Shown piece by piece: positions 1 through 5,266 of a DNA stretch of 5,266 nucleotides. The stretch comes from Nitriliruptorales bacterium. GTDB lineage: Bacteria; Actinomycetota; Nitriliruptoria; Euzebyales; Egibacteraceae. Every line of letters starts with the position of its first letter. Within the stretch, counting starts at the first letter, position 1. Both the position numbers and the translations under genes were made by a program. Below the pieces are notes generated by a model. That model was not told where the DNA came from. It did no database searches and was given only the letters and a program-made list of their open reading frames with translations. Location: the NCBI GenBank assembly GCA_007126835.1, contig SLAO01000155.1, positions 1 through 5,266 of the forward strand, in the 5' to 3' direction.

Positions 1-911
1 ACCAGACACGACGCTGGAACCCGAAGATGGAGCGCTTCATCCTCACCGAGCGCAACGGCATCTACATCATCGACATCCAGCAGACGATCGCGATGCTGGA
101 GAGCTCGTACCACTTCGTCCGTGACACCGTGGCCAAGGGCGGCAGCGTGCTGTTCGTGGGGACGAAGAAGCAGGCCCAAGAGGCCATCGAGACCCAGGCG
201 CAGCGCGTCACCATGCCCTACGTCAACTACCGCTGGCTCGGTGGCATGCTGACCAACTTCGAGACGATCAAGACGCGCCTGGCCCGGCTCGCTGAGCTCG
301 AGGAGCTGATCGGGTCGGAGACGATGGAGCGGCTTCCCAAAAAGGAGGGCCTGCAGCTCCAGCGCGAGTACGACAAGCTCAACCAGAACCTCGGCGGGAT
401 CCGGGGCATGACCCGGCTGCCCAGCGCGGTGTGGATCGTGGACACGGTCAAGGAGCACATCGCGGTGCGCGAGGCCAACCGCCTTGGCATCCCCGTCGTC
501 GCCGTCGTCGACACGAACTGCGATCCCGACGACGTCCAGTACGTCATCCCCGGCAACGACGACGCGATCCGCTCGGGCGCCCTGCTGACCAAGCTCATCG
601 CCGACGCCGTCGCGGAGGGCCATCAGGCTCGCGCGGCGCGCTCTCCCGACGACGTCGTCGCCGAGCAGGCAGCCGCAGCCGCGGCGGCCGCGACGACACC
701 GTCGGCGGCCGAGCCCGAGGCTGAGCCGCTCGCCGAGTGGGAGATCGCCTTGCAGCAGCAGGAGGCAGCCGCCGCTGCGGCGCAGGCCAGCGGGTCCGAA
801 GAGGAACGGCCCCGCCAGGGCGCCCCGTCCGAGGAAGCGGGTACGCAACCCCAGCCCGCGCCCGCACCCGCAGCCGACGAGGACCAGCCCGAGGAGGGCT
901 CCGGAGCCTAG
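1..911 (+). CDS. rpsB: 30S ribosomal protein S2, 5'-truncated by the window edge
   Basis: S2 is a structural protein of the small ribosomal subunit, bound near the head-body junction and needed for S1 binding and initiation in many bacteria. The frame is already open at the left edge: codons from position 3 read QTRRWNPKM, and the preceding partial codon fits the H of the conserved HQTRRWNPKM block, so the true start lies upstream and about 19-20 residues are missing. The ATG at 27 is therefore internal (about residue 27 of E. coli S2). Counting from that Met, conserved S2 blocks follow: ERNGIYIID (8-16), YRWLGGMLTNF (68-78), LPSAVWIVDT (131-140), and GIPVVAVVDTNCDP near 154-167. The core ends near residue 200. 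A tail of about 95 residues rich in Ala, Glu, Pro and Gln then runs to the TAG stop at 909-911, making the protein much longer than the 241 aa of E. coli S2. The tail includes EPLAEWE (723-743), a motif I recall from actinobacterial S2. The family assignment is secure; the tail's function is unknown. Confidence 0.98.
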   Translation, partial: QTRRWNPKMERFILTERNGIYIIDIQQTIAMLESSYHFVRDTVAKGGSVLFVGTKKQAQEAIETQAQRVTMPYVNYRWLGGMLTNFETIKTRLARLAELEELIGSETMERLPKKEGLQLQREYDKLNQNLGGIRGMTRLPSAVWIVDTVKEHIAVREANRLGIPVVAVVDTNCDPDDVQYVIPGNDDAIRSGALLTKLIADAVAEGHQARAARSPDDVVAEQAAAAAAAATTPSAAEPEAEPLAEWEIALQQQEAAAAAAQASGSEEERPRQGAPSEEAGTQPQPAPAPAADEDQPEEGSGA

Positions 912-966
912 GCAGGCCCCCGCGGCCGGTCCGGCGACGCCCCGCATCACCGCGGCGCCGCACCCA

Positions 967-995
967 CATCGCTCTACCCCGCATCGCCCTACCCC
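967..995 (+). repeat. Imperfect 15-nt-period tandem repeat in the rpsB-tsf spacer
   Basis: CATCGCTCTACCCC (967-980) is followed by CATCGCCCTACCCC (982-995), two 14-nt copies that match at 13 positions and start 15 nt apart. A shorter related piece, CCCCGCATC, occurs at 940-948 and again at 977-985. The second copy ends right against the tsf Shine-Dalgarno sequence. It could be a slippage duplication with no role, or part of the tsf leader. Nothing in the sequence decides between these. Confidence 0.6.
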
Positions 996-1002
996 GAGGA
1001 GG
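996..1002 (+). promoter_or_regulatory. Strong Shine-Dalgarno site fixing the tsf start
   Basis: GAGGAGG lies 7 nt before the GTG at 1010, close to ideal spacing. The reading frame is open much further upstream, back to 737 within rpsB, so this site, together with the protein homology beginning directly after the GTG, is what sets the start of tsf. Confidence 0.9.
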
Positions 1003-1009
1003 AACCGCC

Positions 1010-1624
1010 GTGCCCGACTTCACCGCCGCCGACGTCAAGCGGCTCCGCGACGCCACCGGCGCCGGGATGATGGACTGCAAGAGGGCCCTCACCGACGCCG
1101 ACGGTGACTTCGACCGCGCCGCGGAGCTCGTGCGCGAGCGCACGGGGGCCAAGATGGCCGACCGGGCCGGCCAGCGCACCGCCAGTGAAGGCGTGATCCA
1201 CAGCTACCTGCACCGGCCCACCCCGGGGATGCCTCCGAAGGTCGGGGTGCTCCTCGAGCTCAACTGCGAGACCGACTTCGTTGCCAAGGGCGCGGACTTC
1301 GGGCAGCTCGCCAACGACTTGGCCCTCCACATCGCCGCGATGCGCCCGGCGGTCGTGCGCGAGGAGGAGGTCGACGAAACCATCCTCGAGACCGAGCGCG
1401 AGTTCGCTCGCAAGCAGGCGCTCGAGGAGGGCAAGCCCGAGCACATCGTCGAGAAGATCGTGGACGGCAAGATCAAGGCCTTCTACAAGGAGAAGGTCCT
1501 GCTCAACCAGCCGTTCGTCAAGGACGACTCACGCACCGTGGGTGACCTGGTCGAGGAGCTCCAGCGCACCACCGGCGAGAAGATCGTCGTCGCGCGGTTC
1601 GCCCGTTTCCAAGTCGGCGCCTGA
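1010..1624 (+). CDS. tsf: Elongation factor Ts, short form (204 aa)
   Basis: EF-Ts is the cytoplasmic guanine nucleotide exchange factor that releases GDP from EF-Tu so it can rebind GTP and aminoacyl-tRNA. The GTG start is chosen because an ideal Shine-Dalgarno precedes it and because homology begins at once. The N-terminal UBA-like domain contains LRDATGAGMMDCKRAL (about residues 12-27). The core motif ELNCETDFVA follows, with the EF-Tu-contacting TDFV at 88-91. The coiled-coil and C-terminal part is recognisable from KPEHIVEKIVDGK and LLNQPFVKD, ending with ARFARFQVG. At 204 aa it is far shorter than E. coli EF-Ts (283 aa) and closer to Thermus (196 aa). By my memory alignment about 75 residues of the duplicated core and the terminal module are absent. 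The frame is continuous to TGA, so this looks like a natural short form rather than a damaged gene. It follows rpsB, its usual neighbour, with no terminator visible between them. Confidence 0.97.
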   Translation: MPDFTAADVKRLRDATGAGMMDCKRALTDADGDFDRAAELVRERTGAKMADRAGQRTASEGVIHSYLHRPTPGMPPKVGVLLELNCETDFVAKGADFGQLANDLALHIAAMRPAVVREEEVDETILETEREFARKQALEEGKPEHIVEKIVDGKIKAFYKEKVLLNQPFVKDDSRTVGDLVEELQRTTGEKIVVARFARFQVGA

Positions 1625-1665
1625 CGCAAAAGCACGAGGCCGTCGGCCGGCTGGCCTGCGCCTAG

Positions 1666-1671
1666 TACGAT
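1666..1671 (+). promoter_or_regulatory. Possible -10 element for a pyrH promoter
   Basis: TACGAT fits the TANNNT pattern of actinobacterial housekeeping promoters and sits in the 84-nt spacer between tsf and pyrH, 43 nt before the first candidate pyrH start. No convincing TTGAC-like -35 is seen about 17 nt upstream, although many actinobacterial promoters have weak -35 boxes. In such GC-rich DNA an isolated AT-containing hexamer draws attention but may be chance. If real, it would let the genes from pyrH to dxr be transcribed apart from rpsB-tsf. Confidence 0.25.
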
Positions 1672-1708
1672 CCGTGGCAGACGCGCCGCGTCGGGTGACG
1701 GTGACGAA

Positions 1709-2461
1709 GTGGGGTCGGTCTTGTCCAGCGGTCCGAGATACCGGCGGGTGCTGCTGAAGCTGTCGGGCGAGGCGTTCGCCGACGCGGAGTCGAGCATCAG
1801 CCCCGCGATCGTGCACTCCATCGCCAAGCAGCTGGCCGAGGTCGTCGACCGGGGCGTCCAGGTCGGCGTGGTGTGCGGCGGCGGCAACATCTTCCGGGGC
1901 ACCGCCCCCCAAGCCGCCGGGATGGACCGCTCCAGCGCCGACCAGATGGGCATGCTCGCCACGGTCATCAACGCGCTGTCGCTGCAGGACGCGGTCGAGA
2001 AGCAGGGCCTGCAGACGCGCGTGCAATCAGCGGTCTCCATGCAGGAGCTCGCCGAGCCCTACATCCGGCGACGCGCGATCCGGCACCTGGAGAAGGGCCG
2101 GCTGGTGATCTTCGCCGGCGGCCTCGGCGCGCCGTACTTCTCGACCGACACCGCTGCCGCGCAGCGCGCGCTGGAGGTCGGCGCGGAGGCGATCCTCAAG
2201 GGCACCGGGGTGGACGGCGTCTACGACCGGGACCCGCGTGGCGACGCTGCAGCGATCAAGTTCGCCGACCTCACCTACCTCGACGTCCTGTCCATGGGCC
2301 TCAAGGTGATGGACGCCACCGCGATCAGCCTGTGCATGGACAACCGCCTGCCGATCATCGTGTTCGAGCTGTTGCGGGAAGGCAACATCTGGCGAGTCGT
2401 CGAAGGAGAGGACATCGGGACGCTCGTGCACGCGCCCGTCGAAGAAGGAGCGCAGCCGTGA
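1709..2461 (+). CDS. pyrH: Uridylate kinase (UMP kinase)
   Basis: PyrH phosphorylates UMP to UDP with ATP, the step linking de novo pyrimidine synthesis to UTP and CTP. It is a cytoplasmic hexamer of the amino acid kinase family, in known members activated by GTP and inhibited by UTP. Visible motifs, numbered from the GTG at 1709: KLSGEA (17-22) and CGGGNIFRG (56-64) in the nucleotide-binding region, SADQMGMLAT (76-84), GGLGAPYFSTDTAA (137-150) at the UMP site, KGTGVDGVYDRDP (164-176), and DATAISLCMDN (202-212). The 250 aa length is close to the usual 240 or so. The start is uncertain: GTG at 1709 has only a poor upstream Shine-Dalgarno, while an in-frame TTG at 1721 lies 6 nt after GGGG (1711-1714) and would give 246 aa. 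Homology starts at YRRVLLKLSG, so it does not choose between them. The stop overlaps the frr start by 4 nt. Confidence 0.97.
   Translation: MGSVLSSGPRYRRVLLKLSGEAFADAESSISPAIVHSIAKQLAEVVDRGVQVGVVCGGGNIFRGTAPQAAGMDRSSADQMGMLATVINALSLQDAVEKQGLQTRVQSAVSMQELAEPYIRRRAIRHLEKGRLVIFAGGLGAPYFSTDTAAAQRALEVGAEAILKGTGVDGVYDRDPRGDAAAIKFADLTYLDVLSMGLKVMDATAISLCMDNRLPIIVFELLREGNIWRVVEGEDIGTLVHAPVEEGAQP
2445..2450 (+). promoter_or_regulatory. Shine-Dalgarno site for frr, inside the pyrH 3' end
   Basis: AAGGAG lies 7 nt before the GTG at 2458. It is embedded in the last codons of pyrH and supports the GTG as the frr start. The frr frame is open for several hundred bases upstream inside pyrH, so this site and the exact 185-aa family length settle the start. 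Confidence 0.85.
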
Positions 2462-3015
2462 TCGACGACATCTTTGCCGAAGCCAAGAAGAAGATGACCT
2501 CCGCGGTCGCCCACACCAGGGCCGAGCTGGCCAAGATCCGGACCGGCAGGGCCAACCCCGGTCTGATCGAGGACCTGCCCGTCGACTACTACGGGACGAA
2601 GACCCCGCTGCAGCAGCTCGCAGGCATCAGCGTGCCCGAACCGCGGATGCTGCTGGTCAACCCGTTCGACCAGGGAGCGCTAAAGGAGATCGAACGTGCC
2701 ATCCAAGGCGCCGACCTGGGTCTGAACCCCTCCAACGACGGCAAGCTGATCCGCGTCGTCTTCCCCGAGCTGACCGAGGAACGCCGCAAGGAGTACGTCA
2801 AGCTTGCTCGGGAGCGTGCGGAGGAGGGCCGCGTCGCGATCCGCAACATCCGGCGGCAGGCCAAGAGCGACCTCGGTGACCTCTTCGACGAGGGCGAGAT
2901 CCCCGAAGACGAGCTGCGCCGGGCCGAAGGGCGTCTGCAGAAGCTGACCGACAGCCACGTCAGCGAGGTCGACGACCTGGTCGCTGCGAAGGAGAAGGAT
3001 CTGCTGGAGGTCTGA
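2458..3015 (+). CDS. frr: Ribosome recycling factor (RRF)
   Basis: RRF binds the post-termination ribosome and, with EF-G and GTP, splits it into subunits so it can be reused. It acts in the cytoplasm and is normally essential. From the GTG at 2458 the protein is 185 aa, exactly the length of E. coli RRF, and it aligns from memory without gaps. The hallmark KIRTGRANP block (26-34) sits in the long-helix domain I, DYYGTKTPLQQLA (43-55) lies at the hinge and domain II, DLGLNPSNDGKLIRV follows at 86-100, and LTEERRKEY (105-113) and RVAIRNIRR (125-133) return to the three-helix bundle. Arg129 and Arg132, conserved in the family and implicated in ribosome binding, are present. The GTG start overlaps the pyrH TGA as GTGA, an arrangement that usually implies translational coupling. 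pyrH-frr adjacency is one of the most conserved gene pairs in bacteria. Confidence 0.98.
   Translation: MIDDIFAEAKKKMTSAVAHTRAELAKIRTGRANPGLIEDLPVDYYGTKTPLQQLAGISVPEPRMLLVNPFDQGALKEIERAIQGADLGLNPSNDGKLIRVVFPELTEERRKEYVKLARERAEEGRVAIRNIRRQAKSDLGDLFDEGEIPEDELRRAEGRLQKLTDSHVSEVDDLVAAKEKDLLEV
3006..3010 (+). promoter_or_regulatory. Shine-Dalgarno site for cdsA, inside the frr 3' end
   Basis: GGAGG lies 10 nt before the ATG at 3021 and is formed by the last codons of frr. It supports the upstream-most ATG, and hence the long hydrophilic N-terminus of CdsA, as genuinely translated. Confidence 0.75.
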
Positions 3016-3020
3016 TCTTC

Positions 3021-3926
3021 ATGGCGGGCGAGCCGCCGCCGGCGTCGGCGGGCGACGGCGCCACGAGCGCGGACGGGGCCGGGTCGTCGTCGGCGGGTGG
3101 CCGCGCATCCAACGGGCGCAAGCCCGCGGGCAGGAACCTGCCCCTGGCCATCGCCTCGGGGGTGCTGCTGGCCGGCATCCTGCTCGGTTCCCTGGCGTGG
3201 GACCCGATCGCTGTGCTCGTGCTCGTCGCGGCCGTGATCGTCGTCGCCATGCTCGAACTCGACATCGCGTTTCGGTCGACCGGTGTGCGTCCCGCCACCC
3301 CCGTTGCCGCGGGAGCGGGCCTGGTGATGCTGTTCGGAGCCTACGCCGGGGGCTCAGCCGCGCTGCTGCTGGGGTTGATCTTGCTGGTGTTCGGCGCGGT
3401 GCTGTGGACGGTGCTGGGAACCCGCCCCGAGCAGGTGCTGGCCACGGTCGGTGCCACGCTGCTCATCGGGCTGTGGGTGCCGTTTCTTGCCAGCCACCTG
3501 GCCTTGTTGATCGCCCGGGACCACGGCGAGTGGATCGTCTTGGCCGTGATCGCGCTGACGGTTTCCAACGACATCGGCGCCTACGGCTTCGGGTGGGCCT
3601 TTGGACGCCACAAGCTCGCGCCTCGCATCAGCCCCGCCAAGAGCTGGGAAGGCGCCGCCGGGGGCCTGGCGACCGTCCTCGTCCTGGCTGCGCTGATCAC
3701 CGCGCAACTGCCCGGCTTCGACCTGCCCACCGCGCTGCTGCTGGGCGCTGCGGTCGTGCCCGCGGCCATCGCCGGGGATCTGGCGGAGTCGTTGGTCAAG
3801 CGGGACCTCGGCGTCAAGGACCTGGGGCGGATCCTGCCGGGCCACGGCGGCATGATGGACCGCGTGGATTCCATCGTCTTCACGCTGCCCGCCGCCCACT
3901 TGCTCCTCGTCGCCCTCGGGGTGTGA
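3021..3926 (+). CDS. cdsA: Phosphatidate cytidylyltransferase (CDP-diacylglycerol synthase)
   Basis: CdsA is an integral membrane enzyme that condenses CTP with phosphatidic acid to give CDP-diacylglycerol and pyrophosphate, the branch-point precursor of phosphatidylglycerol, cardiolipin and phosphatidylinositol. The 301-aa product starts with about 38 hydrophilic residues rich in Ala, Gly and Ser. It continues with a series of hydrophobic segments, roughly 41-59, 62-79, 94-109, 112-132, 141-164, 171-181, 214-230 and 237-252. The CTP-transferase signature is intact at 257-283: S257, K260, R261, K266 and D267, then PGHGGMMDRVD. Upstream, SNDIGAYGFG (182-191) and ISPAKSWEG (203-211) are the other conserved blocks of the family. 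The ATG at 3021 is supported by GGAGG 10 nt upstream. It lies 5 nt after the frr stop and 3 nt before rlmN, consistent with one transcript. It is the only complete gene here that starts with ATG. The N-terminal tail is probably cytoplasmic and of unknown role. Confidence 0.96.
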   Translation: MAGEPPPASAGDGATSADGAGSSSAGGRASNGRKPAGRNLPLAIASGVLLAGILLGSLAWDPIAVLVLVAAVIVVAMLELDIAFRSTGVRPATPVAAGAGLVMLFGAYAGGSAALLLGLILLVFGAVLWTVLGTRPEQVLATVGATLLIGLWVPFLASHLALLIARDHGEWIVLAVIALTVSNDIGAYGFGWAFGRHKLAPRISPAKSWEGAAGGLATVLVLAALITAQLPGFDLPTALLLGAAVVPAAIAGDLAESLVKRDLGVKDLGRILPGHGGMMDRVDSIVFTLPAAHLLLVALGV

Positions 3927-3929
3927 CCG

Positions 3930-5069
3930 GTGACCATCGACCCCTACGCCGCAGACGACGCGACCTGGGCCGCTGCCTTCGGTGACCAGCCGGCTTACCG
4001 CGTACGCCAGATCCGCGCCTGGCTCGCGCGGGGTGTCGACGACCCCGCAGCGATGACCGACCTGCCCGTCACGCTGCGCGACCGGCTCCGCGAGGTGCTC
4101 GACCCACCCCCGGAGGTCGTGGCCGAGACCAGCGCCGACCACGGGCTGACGCGCAAGGTGCTGTTGCGGATGCCCCGTTCCGGCGAGGCGATCGAAGCCG
4201 TGTTGATGCTCTACCCCCGCGACGAGGAGCGCGAGCGGGGGCGAGCCACGGTGTGCGTCTCGACGCAGGCTGGTTGCGCGATGGGCTGCCCGTTCTGCGC
4301 CACCGGCCAGGCGGGGCTTCGGGGGCAGCTGTCGGTGGGAGAGATCGTGCGCCAGGTCACCGTGGTGCAGCGACGCCTGGCCACCGGGGAGATCGCGGTC
4401 GACGGCGCCCCCGACCACGTCACGAACGTCGTGTTCATGGGGATGGGCGAGCCGCTGGCCAACGCCGACGCCACGCTCGACGCCGTGCGGTGGCTCGCCG
4501 ACCCTGAGCGGGGTTTCGGGCTCTCCGCGCGGTCGATCACCGTCTCGACGATCGGCGTGGTCCCCGGCATGCGCCGGCTGGCGGCGCTCGGGCTGCCGGT
4601 GCGGCTCGCGGTCAGCGTGCATGCGCCCGACGACGCGCTGCGCGACGACCTCGTGCCGCTCAACCGGTCGCATCCCCTCGCCGACGTGCTCGCGGCCGCT
4701 GACGAGCACCGCCAGGCGACCGGCCGCCGAGTCACGTTCGAGTACGTGCTGATCGACGGCGTCAACGACAGCCCGGCCCAGGCTGCCCGCCTCGCGGGAC
4801 TGCTGACCGGCCGAGGCGCCGCTCATGTCAACCTCATCCCGATGAACCCCACCCCGGGTGTGTCGTGGACCGCCCCCCCGGTCGAGCGCCAGCGGGCCTT
4901 CGCCCGCGTCCTGCTCGACGCCGGGCTGCCAGCCACGATCCGGGCGAACCGCGGTGGCGACATCGACGCGGCCTGCGGTCAGCTGTACGCGTCGTACACG
5001 ATGGAAAGCGGCCGCATCCTGCCGATGGCCGTCGGCGCGGCCGCCCGGGTGGCGGGGGCGGACCGGTGA
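3930..5069 (+). CDS. rlmN: Dual-specificity RNA methyltransferase RlmN (radical SAM)
   Basis: RlmN uses two SAM molecules and a [4Fe-4S] cluster to methylate C2 of A2503 in 23S rRNA and of A37 in some tRNAs, supporting translational accuracy. The 379-aa protein opens with the RNA-binding accessory domain (YRVRQIRAWLARGVDD, about 23-38, and MTDLPVTLRDRL, 42-53). The radical SAM cluster motif CxxxCxxC is at Cys116, Cys120 and Cys123. Cys109 matches E. coli Cys118, which resolves the protein-RNA adduct, and Cys349 in DIDAACGQL matches the methyl-carrying Cys355, so both mechanistic cysteines are present. GMGEPL (171-176) is the SAM-binding motif and NLIPMNP (301-307) is a further conserved block. 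The GTG at 3930, 3 nt after the cdsA stop, has only GGGG-type upstream complementarity, so translation may depend on coupling from cdsA. The related resistance enzyme Cfr is less likely given this housekeeping context and the full RlmN-like blocks. Confidence 0.95.
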   Translation: MTIDPYAADDATWAAAFGDQPAYRVRQIRAWLARGVDDPAAMTDLPVTLRDRLREVLDPPPEVVAETSADHGLTRKVLLRMPRSGEAIEAVLMLYPRDEERERGRATVCVSTQAGCAMGCPFCATGQAGLRGQLSVGEIVRQVTVVQRRLATGEIAVDGAPDHVTNVVFMGMGEPLANADATLDAVRWLADPERGFGLSARSITVSTIGVVPGMRRLAALGLPVRLAVSVHAPDDALRDDLVPLNRSHPLADVLAAADEHRQATGRRVTFEYVLIDGVNDSPAQAARLAGLLTGRGAAHVNLIPMNPTPGVSWTAPPVERQRAFARVLLDAGLPATIRANRGGDIDAACGQLYASYTMESGRILPMAVGAAARVAGADR

Positions 5070-5266
5070 GACCCACCGACCTGGTGGTCCTTGGCTCCAC
5101 GGGGTCGATCGGCACCCAGGCGCTCGAGGTGGTGCGCGCCCTGCCGGGGCGCTTTCGCGTCGTCGGCTTGGCCGCGGGCGGCAACGCTGCTGCGGTGGTC
5201 GCCCAGGCGCAGGCGCACGGCGTCGAGCGCGTCGCGGTCGCCGACCGGCAGGCGGCGCGGACGGTC
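5066..5266 (+). CDS. dxr: 1-deoxy-D-xylulose 5-phosphate reductoisomerase, N-terminal part (3'-truncated)
   Basis: Dxr converts 1-deoxy-D-xylulose 5-phosphate to 2-C-methyl-D-erythritol 4-phosphate using NADPH. It is the first committed step of the MEP isoprenoid pathway and the target of fosmidomycin. Only 67 codons are inside the window, open to the right edge. They read MRPTDLVVLGSTGSIGTQAL at the start, with the NADPH-binding GSTGSIG at residues 10-16, and then FRVVGLAAGGN, both diagnostic of Dxr N-termini. The GTG at 5066 overlaps the rlmN TGA as GTGA. No strong Shine-Dalgarno is seen, only a G-rich run around 5054-5061, so coupling to rlmN translation is likely. The catalytic and metal-binding regions lie beyond the window and cannot be checked. 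An rlmN-dxr neighbourhood is usual in Actinobacteria. Confidence 0.93.
   Translation, partial: MRPTDLVVLGSTGSIGTQALEVVRALPGRFRVVGLAAGGNAAAVVAQAQAHGVERVAVADRQAARTV

Noticed and set aside
920..955. CCGCGG pair (920-925 and 950-955) and GCCGG/CCGGC (925-935) in the rpsB-tsf spacer as a terminator or attenuator
   Set aside because: The stems are short, one has a single-base loop and the other a 24-nt loop, and there is no U-tract. The composition alone can explain them.
737..1009. Upstream extension of the tsf frame through the rpsB tail and spacer
   Set aside because: The extra residues are Arg/Gly/Pro-rich shadow sequence. The ideal Shine-Dalgarno at 996-1002 and the EF-Ts homology fix the start at 1010.
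595..1179. Minus-strand open frame opposite the S2 tail and the start of tsf
   Set aside because: It is an Arg/Pro/Ala-rich shadow with no recognisable motif and is explained by the GC-rich repetitive codons of the S2 tail.
1637..1657. Inverted repeat AGGCC...GGCCT after tsf as a terminator
   Set aside because: The inner stem is mismatched, alternative pairings compete, and no T-run follows. Such GC-rich symmetry is common by chance in this composition.
1873..2457. Upstream extension of the frr frame through pyrH
   Set aside because: RRF homology begins exactly at the GTG at 2458, which has a Shine-Dalgarno and gives the exact family length. The upstream part is an out-of-frame reading of pyrH with no homology.
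3197..3985. A 262-codon plus-strand open frame overlapping cdsA in another frame
   Set aside because: Its Arg-rich, low-complexity translation has no domain, while the cdsA frame carries the full CDP-diacylglycerol synthase signature over the same bases.
3354..4826. A 490-codon open frame on the minus strand opposite cdsA and rlmN
   Set aside because: It lies entirely opposite two strongly recognised genes. Its translation is rich in Arg, His, Gln, Gly and Asp with no recognisable domain, as expected of an antisense frame in GC-rich DNA.
3930..5069. Cfr-type antibiotic-resistance methyltransferase instead of RlmN
   Set aside because: The gene sits in a conserved housekeeping order between cdsA and dxr, matches RlmN blocks along its length and has the same base composition as its neighbours, with no sign of transfer.

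Overview
This window is a compact stretch of bacterial housekeeping genes, all on the + strand. The order is rpsB (5' end missing) - tsf - pyrH - frr - cdsA - rlmN - dxr (3' end missing). The DNA is very GC-rich (roughly 70% by eye), GTG starts dominate, and the order is the one classically found in Actinobacteria. The S2 tail carries an EPLAEWE motif that I recall from actinobacterial S2 proteins. The EF-Ts is a short form (204 aa), unlike the roughly 270-280 aa form of Streptomyces and Mycobacterium. That hints at a deep-branching actinobacterial lineage (for example Nitriliruptoria- or Acidimicrobiia-like), but this is inference and the species cannot be named from the window.

Layout: 1-911 encodes ribosomal protein S2 from about its 20th residue, ending in a long Ala/Glu/Pro/Gln-rich tail. 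A 98-nt spacer (912-1009) holds a short imperfect tandem repeat and a strong Shine-Dalgarno sequence, followed by tsf (1010-1624). An 84-nt spacer (1625-1708) with a possible -10 element precedes pyrH (1709-2461). From there the genes are packed tightly. pyrH and frr overlap by 4 nt (GTGA). frr and cdsA are 5 nt apart, with the cdsA ribosome binding site inside frr. cdsA and rlmN are 3 nt apart. rlmN and dxr overlap by 4 nt (GTGA). No intergenic gap exceeds 100 nt, no rho-independent terminator is visible, and no tRNA, rRNA, mobile element or CRISPR was seen.

Functionally the cluster joins translation (S2 in the 30S subunit, EF-Ts recharging EF-Tu, ribosome recycling factor, RlmN methylating 23S rRNA and tRNA) with UMP phosphorylation (PyrH) and envelope and isoprenoid precursor synthesis (CdsA for CDP-diacylglycerol, Dxr for the MEP pathway). 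The tight spacing from pyrH to dxr suggests one transcript with translational coupling.

I found no evidence of an undescribed system. The points worth a second look are the short EF-Ts, the low-complexity tails on S2 and CdsA, the small repeat before tsf, the uncertain pyrH start and promoter, and the GTG-biased overlapping starts.
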